Part shown: piece after piece, positions 7,973-15,358 of the stretch
Numbering within the stretch: position 1 is the stretch's first letter
Layout of the letters: each line of letters begins with the position of its first letter
Source of the DNA: a virus
Virus record (IMG/VR): IMGVR_UViG_3300042937_000482
Coordinates: 1-42,912 of that record
Direction: 5' to 3' (one strand)
Length of the DNA: 42,912 bases
The notes under the pieces: model-generated
What the model saw: the letters and a program-made list of their open reading frames with translations, nothing else
What the model was told of the DNA's origin: nothing
Database searches by the model: none
Program-made: the position numbers and the translations under genes

Positions 7973-8299
7973 TTAGTTTTTTTCCGGTGTTCCGCCTAGG
8001 CCGGACAACTGCTGTGCTTTCGCTGCGATGGTTTCCATCACATGCAGCGGGAATGATTTACCGATTAGGTCGGTGTCTGATGGATTGAATATCTGCTGGC
8101 CTTTTTCATCGACGATCACTTTGGCTAGCATCGGCAAAACCAGAGACTCGAACTTTTGGCCATCGCTGATTTTCTCGCGAAACTCCAGCGCTTCGCCTGC
8201 GGAAAGCTCGCGGACATAAACAAAATCATTTAGCTCGGGGATCTCGACTCGCTCACGTTTGAGCAGGGCGTAAGGTTTGAAGCTGTCGCGGGTAAGCAC
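7973..8299 (-). CDS. Tail assembly chaperone G
   Basis: 108 aa, GTG start with AGGAGGTTTT in front. The pattern is ...VEIPELNDFVYVRELSAGEALEFREKI..., matching tail assembly chaperones between the tube and tape measure genes. It ends PEKN-stop, where the last codons GAA AAA AAC form the shift site. The short G product and the longer GT product are both expected. Order (tube, G, GT, tape measure) is the canonical siphovirus arrangement. Confidence 0.85.
   Translation of the reverse strand: MLTRDSFKPYALLKRERVEIPELNDFVYVRELSAGEALEFREKISDGQKFESLVLPMLAKVIVDEKGQQIFNPSDTDLIGKSFPLHVMETIAAKAQQLSGLGGTPEKN
7976..7982 (-). promoter_or_regulatory. Programmed -1 ribosomal frameshift site A AAA AAC
   Basis: On the minus strand the G frame reads GA(A AAA AAC) TAA: a perfect X-XXY-YYZ heptamer immediately before the G stop codon. 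Slipping back one base continues CTA AGT CAC CAG, which joins the T frame without a stop. A-AAA-AAC is a known efficient bacterial slippery heptamer. I did not identify a stimulatory hairpin. Confidence 0.85.
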
Positions 8300-8307
8300 A
8301 AAACCTC

Positions 8308-8721
8308 CTAGAGTTGAAACGTGATGATGTAGGTAATTAGACCGGAAGTGCTGGACAGGTCGATGCCTGTAACGCTGGCCAGTTTCACGCCAGTGAATTC
8401 CAACAACGGTGTTGCTGGCACATACGGCATTTCAAACCGCAGGTCGTAGCTACTGGCGTTGGTCAGGCCGACGCGCCAACCGCTGTAAGTGTTACTGGCG
8501 GTTGCGGTATCTTCCAGGTGCATCGTGATCGACACGGTGCCGGGATCGACTCTGCCAATGTATTTGGACAAAGTCATTTCGCTGGCAGCAGTGTTATCAC
8601 TGAATGACCTGGTGATTGTGCTACCAGTCAAACCCAGCACATATGGCAACTCGACATAGGATCCCACACCGCTTGCGCGGGTGTATACCTTGGTGCCTGC
8701 TGCCATGACTGGACTTGGCAT
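8308..8721 (-). CDS. Tail tube protein paralog 2
   Basis: 137 aa, starting PSPVMAAGTKVY. It shares the segment VDPGTVSITMHLEDTATASN with the TDPGTVQFTFQLQDTATATN segment of the upstream gene at 8725-9144. Both are small beta proteins of tail-tube size, placed between the tail terminator and the G chaperone. Tandem paralogs suggest either a two-component tube or one tube protein plus a decorated variant. The two genes are 3 bp apart. Which of the two is the main tube protein cannot be told from sequence. Confidence 0.75.
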   Translation of the reverse strand: MPSPVMAAGTKVYTRASGVGSYVELPYVLGLTGSTITRSFSDNTAASEMTLSKYIGRVDPGTVSITMHLEDTATASNTYSGWRVGLTNASSYDLRFEMPYVPATPLLEFTGVKLASVTGIDLSSTSGLITYIITFQL

Positions 8722-8724
8722 GTG

Positions 8725-9144
8725 TTAGGCTGTCAGCGTCATGGTTGCGGTGTAGGTCACCGTCGTATCGTTGGCACCTAGTTCTGGCGTGGTCAGCTCA
8801 CTGATGAAGCCGCTGAATGTGTACAGCGGTGTGGAATCAAAAGCGCCAGGCATGTTTACCGTGACCGTGATCAGTGTGCCAGCAACCAGAATGGTGTTCA
8901 GTCCTGTCCACTCGTTGGTTGCGGTTGCCGTATCCTGCAACTGAAACGTGAACTGGACGGTGCCGGGATCGGTCCGCACAGGCCGGCGTTTCATGGTCGT
9001 ATCACTCAGCAGAGTAATATCGGCTACCGCTCGCTGCTTGGTGTTGCCACCAATGGCGGTGAGTCCGGTCATCGTGACGGAAGTGCCGCCAGCAACCGGC
9101 ACATACGCTGCCGTTGTGCCTACGGCAAACACTGGATCTGGCAT
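8725..9144 (-). CDS. Tail tube protein paralog 1
   Basis: 139 aa, ATG preceded by AGGAGGTGATTCC. N-terminus PDPVFAVGTTAAYV parallels the PSPVMAAGTKVY start of the next gene, and both carry the DPGTV...Q/EDTATA core. Position after the tail terminator gene and before the chaperones identifies it as a siphovirus tube protein. Homology is to its own neighbour; family membership is inferred from size, beta content and order. Confidence 0.75.
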   Translation of the reverse strand: MPDPVFAVGTTAAYVPVAGGTSVTMTGLTAIGGNTKQRAVADITLLSDTTMKRRPVRTDPGTVQFTFQLQDTATATNEWTGLNTILVAGTLITVTVNMPGAFDSTPLYTFSGFISELTTPELGANDTTVTYTATMTLTA

Positions 9145-9155
9145 GGAATCACCTC

Positions 9156-9563
9156 CTAAATATAAGCGCCATCTACCTGTAAATTAACCAACCGAATGGA
9201 CTCATCGGATCCGTCGAGTATCACCTCGGATACATCCGACTGGCTAATCACCCGCCAGAAAAAGATTTTTGGATTAGTCAGGCCAACCCAAGTTCCCTGT
9301 TCCAACTGGGTGCGTAGCCATGCGGTCACAGACTCGCATTCGCTGCGAGTCTCAGCAGTCACGACTAGGTTCACGCTAGCTTGCCGTGCAACTGTGGTTC
9401 CATCGAGGCGCAGAACCGGCGTGTCTTCGCTGCCGGTGTAAACGATAAACGGCAGAGTTGAACCGGCTGGCGCAATCTCTGGCGAGATACCACCAGGGAT
9501 AGTAGCGGCGTAACCTGTTTGTCCGGTCAAATACGTTCGGATAGCCTTGCCGAATACGGACAT
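9156..9563 (-). CDS. Tail terminator/completion protein (DUF3168-like)
   Basis: 135 aa, ATG preceded by AGGAGGCATC. The pattern fits DUF3168-type tail completion proteins: an N-terminal helix, then GGISPEIAPAGSTLPFIVYT, VNLVVTAETRSECESVTAWLRTQL and a C-terminal DESIRLVNLQVDG strand. These proteins cap the tail tube at the head end. It lies between the HK97 gp10-like gene and the tube genes, as expected. Confidence 0.75.
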   Translation of the reverse strand: MSVFGKAIRTYLTGQTGYAATIPGGISPEIAPAGSTLPFIVYTGSEDTPVLRLDGTTVARQASVNLVVTAETRSECESVTAWLRTQLEQGTWVGLTNPKIFFWRVISQSDVSEVILDGSDESIRLVNLQVDGAYI

Positions 9564-9571
9564 GATGCCTC

Positions 9572-10669
9572 CTATCGTGAAGCCAACAGCTTGGCGACTT
9601 GGTCACGCAGTTTGTTTCTCACCAGTGTTCTGACTTGGCCTTGAGTTGCTGCGAATGCTGGTCGCATGAACGGGTAAGGTTTCACGCTCTTGCCGGTGTT
9701 TGCGCCACGAACCTTCAGGATGTGACCTTTCTCAAGCCACCAGGCATATTGTTTAGGATCGTGCGTTACCAGTTTGTTTATAAATGGATTCCATGCTGTG
9801 ACCTTGTAGCCTGAGCGCGGACCGACAATGCACAGCACCCTGCCGCTCGATGTTCGTTTCCACTTTGCGTTTTTCCATTCTGCACCGCTGGCCATGCCAC
9901 GCGGGTTGATACCGCTACCGCCAATCACCCGGCCATCCGCTGCCGAGCGCGCAACCGATTGAGGTTTGGCCATGTGAACCTTGACACCGATGGACCGTGC
10001 CAAAGCGCCGGTTTGTCCCACTTCCGTGACCGTGTTATTGCGTGTGCCAAATGCGCCTTTGGTTGTGATTGCAAATCGCAGCAACTCCCGCTCTTCCGGT
10101 GTGCTGACCATTTTTTTAATTTGTTCAACAGAGTAGGTGCGCTTTTTAACCGTGACCAACTTTCTTGGCCTGCCGCGTTTAGGCTGTTCCGGCTTGGCCT
10201 GTTGAATCGACTTTGGCTTTTCTGGTTTAACCGCCGGTGGTTTGGGTTTGCGTTTAATCCTGATGCCGAACTCGTTGAACACCTCACGCATCAGTTTGTC
10301 GGCATCTTTGCGCACAGCCTTGGAAATCTTGTTGCCGTATTTGCTTGCCACTTTCATGGCGCGGCGGCTAGCCTTCCTAGCAATTGCGGAGTGTGGCTTC
10401 AGGATCTTTTTAAGTTTTTTCTGGTACTGTTGCGCCTCTTTGCCGGCGGCGGCTATAAATTTAGACAGGCGACTTGGTTTGCCAGCCGCCTTCAACCGGT
10501 TGATGCCTACCCTAGCCTTGATGCTAGACCGGATTGCAGGTATCAGAAGCCTGCCAATTTCCCGAGCTACCGAGCGAAAGACTTGTTGCTTCTTTTTGGG
10601 GAACTCCAACACGGTGCGGATCAGTTTATCCGCACCATTAAATTCAAGTTTGTAGCCGAAATCGGCCAC
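9572..10669 (-). CDS. HK97 gp10-like head-tail protein with large basic insertion carrying an AT-hook
   Basis: 365 aa, GTG start overlapping the upstream stop (TAGTG). The C-terminal part (ITTKGAFGTRNNTVTEVGQTGALARSI ... AWWLEKGHILKVRG ... PYPFMRPAF) matches gp10-like neck/tail completion proteins, which are usually near 120-160 aa. Here residues about 50-215 are an unusual Lys/Arg/Pro-rich insertion with helical KKLKKILK segments and a classic AT-hook core KRGRPRK at 164-170. The insertion suggests DNA contact at the neck, or an entry-associated DNA-binding role. The fold assignment is good; the insertion's role is inference. Confidence 0.75.
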   Translation of the reverse strand: MADFGYKLEFNGADKLIRTVLEFPKKKQQVFRSVAREIGRLLIPAIRSSIKARVGINRLKAAGKPSRLSKFIAAAGKEAQQYQKKLKKILKPHSAIARKASRRAMKVASKYGNKISKAVRKDADKLMREVFNEFGIRIKRKPKPPAVKPEKPKSIQQAKPEQPKRGRPRKLVTVKKRTYSVEQIKKMVSTPEERELLRFAITTKGAFGTRNNTVTEVGQTGALARSIGVKVHMAKPQSVARSAADGRVIGGSGINPRGMASGAEWKNAKWKRTSSGRVLCIVGPRSGYKVTAWNPFINKLVTHDPKQYAWWLEKGHILKVRGANTGKSVKPYPFMRPAFAATQGQVRTLVRNKLRDQVAKLLASR

Positions 10670-11001
10670 TAAACCACCTCTTCAGAACAGGTTATTTCTA
10701 GTATCTCGTTCAGGTAATCCACATTGGTGATGCTGCTAATTTCTAATACGCGCGAACCAAGCAGTAGCCGCCAAGTCTCGTCCATGCTGGCCAGTGCGCT
10801 GGCGTAGCGGATCCGTACAGTATGACCGAGAGTTACTTGGCCTTTATTGACTGTGGCTTGCGTGCCACCGCCACGACCAATCATCTCAGACCAAACAGTT
10901 GAGACAGTTGTCCAGGTGATGGCTTCCTGTCCGTAGCTGTCCACGGTCGCAGTAGGCGACTGCACAACCACACGGTGCCGCATTCTGCCGGCTGGGATCA
11001 C
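10669..11001 (-). CDS. Head-tail adaptor / head closure protein
   Basis: 110 aa, GTG start overlapping the connector stop (GTGA). The sequence MIPAGRMRHRVVVQSPT...YGQEAITWTTVSTVWSEMIGRGG is characteristic of the SPP1 gp16 / HK97 gp9-type head closure family (start ...AGxLRHRVxxQ). It connects portal-bound adaptor to tail. Neighbours on both sides are head-tail joining genes. Confidence 0.85.
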   Translation of the reverse strand: MIPAGRMRHRVVVQSPTATVDSYGQEAITWTTVSTVWSEMIGRGGGTQATVNKGQVTLGHTVRIRYASALASMDETWRLLLGSRVLEISSITNVDYLNEILEITCSEEVV

Positions 11002-11603
11002 TGGTATTCCCCGCTGTCGTACAGAGAGAGAAGACTTTCCACCGCGTAGGGAACCGGCAAGCCTGCCTCCTGGCTGGCGGCCTCACGCCTGATGTACCAG
11101 TTGCCGACCAGTAACAGGATGGCTTGCTTGATCGGTCCAGGCACATCTGCGCCGGTGGTGCCAAATCCAGCGTAAAAAGTGACCTCTACCGGGTATTTGC
11201 GCTCACTGTCGAGCGTAGGCCAGCCAGCGATTCCCCAGACGGACAGGACCGGTGGGTTGCTGTTGTAGGCTAAAAATTCTTCATCGCTCAGAGTCCACGA
11301 TGTGGTGGTCACATCGTCAGGGTTGTAGTAGCTGATAACCGGTGAGTAGGTTCCCGATGTTGTGATCATTGGCCGGCGCATGATCTCGATATCAGCGCCA
11401 TCGGCTGGGAAGTCCTCTAGCCGCATCCGCCATTGCTGGCGGATTAGCGCCAACCGTGTGGTGCGTTCGACATGATCACGAGCGGTGGAAATCAACGCCG
11501 AAATCAGCGTGTCATCGTCCGAGTGATCAACTCGGATATGCGCTTTGGCTTCGGCCAGAGTGACCGGTTCAGATGCCGGAGCGGTGATCCGTTCTAGGAA
11601 CAT
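10998..11603 (-). CDS. Head-tail connector (adaptor) protein
   Basis: The ATG at 11603 is chosen because GAGGTGAGT precedes it and the protein then begins FLERITAPASEPVTLAEAKAHIRVD, the standard start of gp6/phiE125 gp8-type adaptors. The 201-aa product continues with a helical DHVERTTRLALIRQQW segment, and a C-terminal helix ending in PYAVESLLSLYDSGEY. An open frame extends upstream to 11798 but lies over the neighbouring gene and has no family support. Adaptor between portal and head closure protein. Confidence 0.85.
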   Translation of the reverse strand: MFLERITAPASEPVTLAEAKAHIRVDHSDDDTLISALISTARDHVERTTRLALIRQQWRMRLEDFPADGADIEIMRRPMITTSGTYSPVISYYNPDDVTTTSWTLSDEEFLAYNSNPPVLSVWGIAGWPTLDSERKYPVEVTFYAGFGTTGADVPGPIKQAILLLVGNWYIRREAASQEAGLPVPYAVESLLSLYDSGEYQ

Positions 11604-11610
11604 ACTCACC

Positions 11611-11820
11611 TCACTTGCGTTTTTTGGCCTTTGGCGCTTCCTCGGTGGTCGTCTCGACTTCCGGCTCGGGATTGGCACCATTGCTAGCCACATGGATGGC
11701 CAAACCTCGCTCAACCAACCTGTCAGCTTCGACCTGATCAACGCATGGGAACAGTTCCCCTGGCATCCATGCTGTAACGGAATTGGCGAGCGCTTCAAGC
11801 AGTACTACTTCCACAGGCAT
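11611..11820 (-). CDS. Small capsid-adjacent protein (69 aa)
   Basis: 69 aa starting at ATG 11820, with GGAGG upstream. Sequence PVEVVLLEALANSVTAWMPGELFPCVDQVEADRLVERGLAIHV, then an acidic Glu/Thr stretch and a Lys-rich end (KAKKRK). Small proteins with this PGE...V...AxRLVxxGLA pattern occur after capsid genes in many phages; function is not established. It lies just downstream of a strong terminator that follows the capsid gene. Confidence 0.7.
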   Translation of the reverse strand: MPVEVVLLEALANSVTAWMPGELFPCVDQVEADRLVERGLAIHVASNGANPEPEVETTTEEAPKAKKRK

Positions 11821-11835
11821 ATTCAGTACCTCCAC

Positions 11836-11872
11836 AAATAAAACCGGTCCAGCGGAATCCCGCCGGACCGGT
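11836..11872 (-). terminator. Rho-independent terminator after the major capsid gene
   Basis: On the minus strand ACCGGTCCGGCGG pairs with CCGCTGGACCGGT (13 bp with one G-T) around a GATT loop, followed by TTTATTT. It sits between the capsid stop (11900) and the small gene starting at 11820. It should lower transcription of the neck and tail genes relative to the capsid. Confidence 0.85.
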
Positions 11873-11899
11873 CAGATTAGCCCGGTCCCAATTGCGGGA

Positions 11900-13264
11900 T
11901 TAGGCCTGGGTAAGGCGCTTCAGGGCACTGGAAATTGTGACCTTGGAATCAGACCGAGCAAGAGCGACAAAGGCGCTTTGGCCGTATTCCATGTACCTCT
12001 CATCACTGCGCACCAACTGGATATCAAGCGCATCGCGGATGATGAATTTGGACCAGTCGCCAAACAAGATGGTCTTGGCAGTTGTGGCAACACTGGATGC
12101 CATGCTGTTGTTGATCACAACTGGATAGCCGAACAGCCTGTCAGGTTCACCCACGATGTAGCTTTGGGTGAAGACTGGTTGGCCGTAACTGTCTTTCAGC
12201 TTGCGGATGGCAAGCAGAATGTTGTCATGCATCATGAACGCGCCAGCGTCACGATAGCCGCGATCCACCGAGTGGACCAACCCGAGCAGGTCGTCCACGG
12301 CAATGGCGGTTGCGCTCGCTGCGGTCACACCAGCGGCGGAACCAGTCACAGCACCTTGCGGTTGGCTGGAACCAGTGCCGGTGCTGAAGAAGCCGAGTTG
12401 GCTTCGACCGATGCGCTCACCCAGCAAGTTACCAAGGATTTCGCCAACATTGATGGCGGAATCTTGTAGCAGTTCCAGGCTGGCCAAAACCAGCTTGGAG
12501 GTAAACTTGTACGCGTTGAGTGTGACCTTGCTGAATGTCACATCCTGCGCGGCATAGGCGACATTCTCAGCCACCAGTTCACCGGTGTTGCTGGTATCGT
12601 CCACGGTTGGAATGTCGATTGGGTTTCCGCTTGCCGTGCGAATCACCTGGGCGAATTGGCGAATCGGGCAGGTGTAGGCCAAAGCCTGTTCCAGCGAACG
12701 AATCAGATCGGTTGGAACTAGGTAACCACCAGCGGTGCCCGTACCAGCAGACTGGGCGCGAGTTTCCTTGTTGGGATTCTCGTACAGTCGCAGGTTCAGC
12801 ACCTTGTTGTTCAGGTTGAAACCGATCTCATTGGCAGCGCGGACATGGTCAGCGGTGCAGAGACCGGTTGGCTGAAGTGCCCAACCGCGCAATGCCATGT
12901 CGCGGTTGCGAATGGCGCGGCGATCATTCAGGTCGCGAACAAGGTTCGGCACTGGAGTGTTCACATACACCGGCTCGCTTGCGGCTGGCGGCTTGGGTAG
13001 TTGATTCAAAGCTGGAATTGACCGAGCAGATGCCTGCTCTACTGAACCTTCACCAGGATCGGCAGCGGGATCAGCCATGAGTTCAGCCTCCAAAGTTGCG
13101 ACCTTCGCATCAATCTCATTCACCTGTGCGACCAGCGCATCAAATGCGGCTTGCTCTTCGGGTGTGAGTTGTCGCTCTTGCATTCCGGTTAGTTGCGCCA
13201 TCAATGCGGAACGTGCTTCAAGCAGTTCTTCGCGAGTGGCCTTTGAAATCACGATCTTATTCAT
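11900..13264 (-). CDS. HK97-fold major capsid protein
   Basis: 454 aa from ATG 13264 (AGGAG with 8-nt spacing). N-terminal ~100 residues form a helical delta/scaffold region (REELLEARSALMAQLTGMQERQ...). The HK97 body follows: TAGGYLVPTDLIRSLEQAL, an IDIPTVDDTS...LVAENVAYAAQDVTFSKVTL E-loop/P-domain region, then RIGRSQLGFFSTGTGSSQPQG and LFGYPVVINNSM. A DWSKFIIRDALDIQLV strand closes the protein. All are typical HK97 motifs. It follows the prohead protease, which probably removes the N-terminal domain, and is followed by its own terminator. Confidence 0.92.
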   Translation of the reverse strand: MNKIVISKATREELLEARSALMAQLTGMQERQLTPEEQAAFDALVAQVNEIDAKVATLEAELMADPAADPGEGSVEQASARSIPALNQLPKPPAASEPVYVNTPVPNLVRDLNDRRAIRNRDMALRGWALQPTGLCTADHVRAANEIGFNLNNKVLNLRLYENPNKETRAQSAGTGTAGGYLVPTDLIRSLEQALAYTCPIRQFAQVIRTASGNPIDIPTVDDTSNTGELVAENVAYAAQDVTFSKVTLNAYKFTSKLVLASLELLQDSAINVGEILGNLLGERIGRSQLGFFSTGTGSSQPQGAVTGSAAGVTAASATAIAVDDLLGLVHSVDRGYRDAGAFMMHDNILLAIRKLKDSYGQPVFTQSYIVGEPDRLFGYPVVINNSMASSVATTAKTILFGDWSKFIIRDALDIQLVRSDERYMEYGQSAFVALARSDSKVTISSALKRLTQA

Positions 13265-13308
13265 CTGGTAATCTCCTGTGTGTGAATCACATGAATTCAA
13301 AACTATAG

Positions 13309-13324
13309 AACCTAACGAACTCAG
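13309..13324 (-). promoter_or_regulatory. Recurrent boundary motif CTGAGTTCGT, copy 2
   Basis: CTGAGTTCGT followed by taGGTT, with the TGA being the protease stop codon. It lies 45 bp before the capsid ATG. It shares the motif with 4010-4025 and 15343-15358. Confidence 0.5.
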
Positions 13325-13893
13325 AACCTGCGCAACCCAAGCACCTGCAAGATGTTTGTGTTCCGACTCAACAAAAAGCGGGACAATGAACGCAGACCAA
13401 CTTCTGTCTGAGGATAGGCCGGGATGGATACCACCGAAACTTCCATCAAGTTGGCGTGCCGAACAATTCTGCGGCGCAATGGCTCATCGCCTTCTGGTGG
13501 CAACCACTCGTCATCGCCTTTCGAGAGGGTGAACCCAAAAGACATTTGGGACACATCGCCGCGCCTGATTAGTTCTGCGGCATCTTTGGCATAGCTGGTC
13601 GATGGTAGGTCAATTTCAACCGCTAGGCCTCGGGTGTCTTCGTGAAGGCGTAGCGTGCCAGCGGATCGTCTACCTAGCACCAACCGCGTGTCGTGATCGA
13701 GCAGCGCACGCACATCCTCGTTGGAATCAAGCGTTCGCTTGAATGCTCCTGGTGCGATGAACTCACGGAACCCGCCAAGGTTTTCACTCGGCTGGTTAAA
13801 TACTGCGGCGTATCCGTGCAGCTTGTTGCCTTCGCTCTCCACCTCGGCAATGCTGCCGACGCGGCGCTCGATCTCTATTCCGGCGGTTGGCAT
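13321..13893 (-). CDS. Prohead protease (HK97 gp4 / U35-type)
   Basis: 190 aa, start with GAGGAGAGTTCCG. Family motifs: GYAAVFNQPSENLGGFREFIAPGAF near the N-terminus, catalytic His in LLDHD, the ALLDHDTRLVLGRRSAGTLRL block, catalytic Ser in SQMSFGF, and a VSVVSIPAYPQTEV ending. It matures the capsid and is placed correctly between portal and capsid. Starts 18 bp before the end of the preceding small gene. Confidence 0.9.
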   Translation of the reverse strand: MPTAGIEIERRVGSIAEVESEGNKLHGYAAVFNQPSENLGGFREFIAPGAFKRTLDSNEDVRALLDHDTRLVLGRRSAGTLRLHEDTRGLAVEIDLPSTSYAKDAAELIRRGDVSQMSFGFTLSKGDDEWLPPEGDEPLRRRIVRHANLMEVSVVSIPAYPQTEVGLRSLSRFLLSRNTNILQVLGLRRF

Positions 13894-14078
13894 CGGAACT
13901 CTCCTCTTTCGCTGAACCTGCGGATGCGGCCAGTCTCGGTGTTCTCCGTATCTGTCGAAATCATGTCTTGAAACGACAGGTGGATTGGCGGTTGTTGTGG
14001 TGGGCCGGGAGGTAACCGGCGCGGCGTTCGCGCCTCACCCAGAATCAGCAAGATTCCATCCCAAGTGGACTCAGCCAT
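13875..14078 (-). CDS. Small unknown gene between portal and protease (67 aa)
   Basis: 67 aa from ATG 14078 (AESTWDGILLILGEA start), overlapping the portal end by 8 bp and the protease start by 19 bp. It contains a PPGPPQQPP proline run and a hydrophilic C-terminus. No motif. The coupled overlaps argue that it is translated; the product is unidentified. Confidence 0.5.
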   Translation of the reverse strand: MAESTWDGILLILGEARTPRRLPPGPPQQPPIHLSFQDMISTDTENTETGRIRRFSERGEFRCQPPE

Positions 14079-15327
14079 TGAGTGGATCCATTGCATCAAC
14101 TGGTTGATCGCCAGCAGGCGCACGCGCACCAGGAGCGGTGTCGGTTAGCGGTTGCATGTTCGTCGGACTTAGGTATGTATCTCCACCCGGAATCGGATCC
14201 CATGATTCCAGCTTGCGAATCTGATTGACCGACAACCATCCCCAGTTGCGACCGATAGAATAAGACTTGTACCGTGTGAGAATGTCCGCGCGTAGCAAAC
14301 CCTCAACGCTGTGTTCCCATGTGTACCAGCCCCATTCATGTTCGCGAACCAGCTTGCGGTTGGCTTCCTGCTCAACTCTAATCAAATGCGGCTGAATGCA
14401 GTCGGTAAGGAACTGAATGTTCTGCGCCTCGATGCTTTCGCCACCGCCGCCCAAACCCATCTTGGCCGGTGGGATGCCGAATATCCGGCAGACTTCACGA
14501 ACTTGGAATTCCCGAGTCTGAATTGTTTGCGCATCTTCAGGCGATGTGCTGGTTGGCGTAAACGTCAGGCCTTCTTCTAGTACGGCGATTCGGCCAGCAT
14601 TGGCCAACCCGGTGTGGAGTTTCTCGAAGTCGCTACGCAGTCTGCGCCGCGCATCGTCGGACAGTTTGCCTGGATGCGTCAGCACACCAGATGGCCTTGC
14701 GCCGTTGGCGTAAAGAGTTCCGCCAAAATCTTGAGTTGCCTTGGTCAGTTCCAGTGAATTGCGGCATAGGTCCAGCAGGCTGTTGCCGTTGAATGTCCCA
14801 CGCAAGACGAACATGTCCGCCTCGGAAACCCACGTGTCCGCGTCGTTGGCGTAGGGATCCGATTTGATTCCGTAGAACTTCTTTCCCAAAATGTCGTCGG
14901 TCTTTTCGATGATGTGGTCGGCGGAGATTTCTTGAAGATTCCTTGCGCCACCATCAATCCGAGAGATGCGAGCGTAGGCGACACCATGGACCAACATTTG
15001 AAATATCAGGCTAGACCTGATTTCCATTTCGTTGCGGTTTTCGTTGTACTTCCAAACGTCCGCCTCGTTGCGGTTTTCCGCTCGGTTCCTGCCGCCATCG
15101 ACCTGGCGGTGGTACAAGTGCAGAGGTAGACCCCCCACGGTTTCCGAAATCAACCGCAGACCAGCCAGGACGGCTGGAATGCCGAGGTAGTCCATCGCAC
15201 CCGGTCGGCCATTCCAAGTTTGTTCAATTGCGTTGAAATCGTTTAGCACTAGCGGACGGCCACGCTGACCAGCGCCCAACAGGCTGGAAATACTTTTGCC
15301 AATGCGCTTTAGGATACTGTCTGCCAT
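14071..15327 (-). CDS. HK97-type portal protein
   Basis: 418 aa. Typical portal blocks: AMDYLGIPAVLAGLRLISETVGGLPLHLY near residue 50, then ENRNEMEIRSSLIFQMLVHGVAYARI, RGTFNGNSLLDLCRNSL, and REVCRIFGIPPAKMGLGGG with a following NIQFLTDCIQPHLIRVEQEANRKL segment. The portal forms the dodecameric DNA channel at one capsid vertex. The C-terminal tail is Pro/Ala-rich. It follows the large terminase across a gap containing the repeated CTGAGTTCGT motif. Confidence 0.92.
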   Translation of the reverse strand: MADSILKRIGKSISSLLGAGQRGRPLVLNDFNAIEQTWNGRPGAMDYLGIPAVLAGLRLISETVGGLPLHLYHRQVDGGRNRAENRNEADVWKYNENRNEMEIRSSLIFQMLVHGVAYARISRIDGGARNLQEISADHIIEKTDDILGKKFYGIKSDPYANDADTWVSEADMFVLRGTFNGNSLLDLCRNSLELTKATQDFGGTLYANGARPSGVLTHPGKLSDDARRRLRSDFEKLHTGLANAGRIAVLEEGLTFTPTSTSPEDAQTIQTREFQVREVCRIFGIPPAKMGLGGGGESIEAQNIQFLTDCIQPHLIRVEQEANRKLVREHEWGWYTWEHSVEGLLRADILTRYKSYSIGRNWGWLSVNQIRKLESWDPIPGGDTYLSPTNMQPLTDTAPGARAPAGDQPVDAMDPLNG

Positions 15328-15342
15328 TTCTTGATTCTCTAA

Positions 15343-15358
15343 AACTGAACGAACTCAG
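15343..15358 (-). promoter_or_regulatory. Recurrent boundary motif CTGAGTTCGT, copy 3
   Basis: CTGAGTTCGT followed by tcAGTT; the TGA is the large-terminase stop. The motif ends 16 bp before the portal ATG, the same distance as in copy 1. Confidence 0.5.

Noticed and set aside
9959-10672. 237-codon plus-strand open frame opposite the gp10-like gene
   Set aside because: Shadow of the Lys/Arg-rich minus-strand gene; composition is Phe/Cys/Arg-rich with no domain pattern.
10998-11798. Long version of the connector gene starting at 11798
   Set aside because: The extra 65 residues overlap the small capsid-adjacent gene and have no family match; ATG 11603 has a good ribosome binding site and begins at the family's usual N-terminus.
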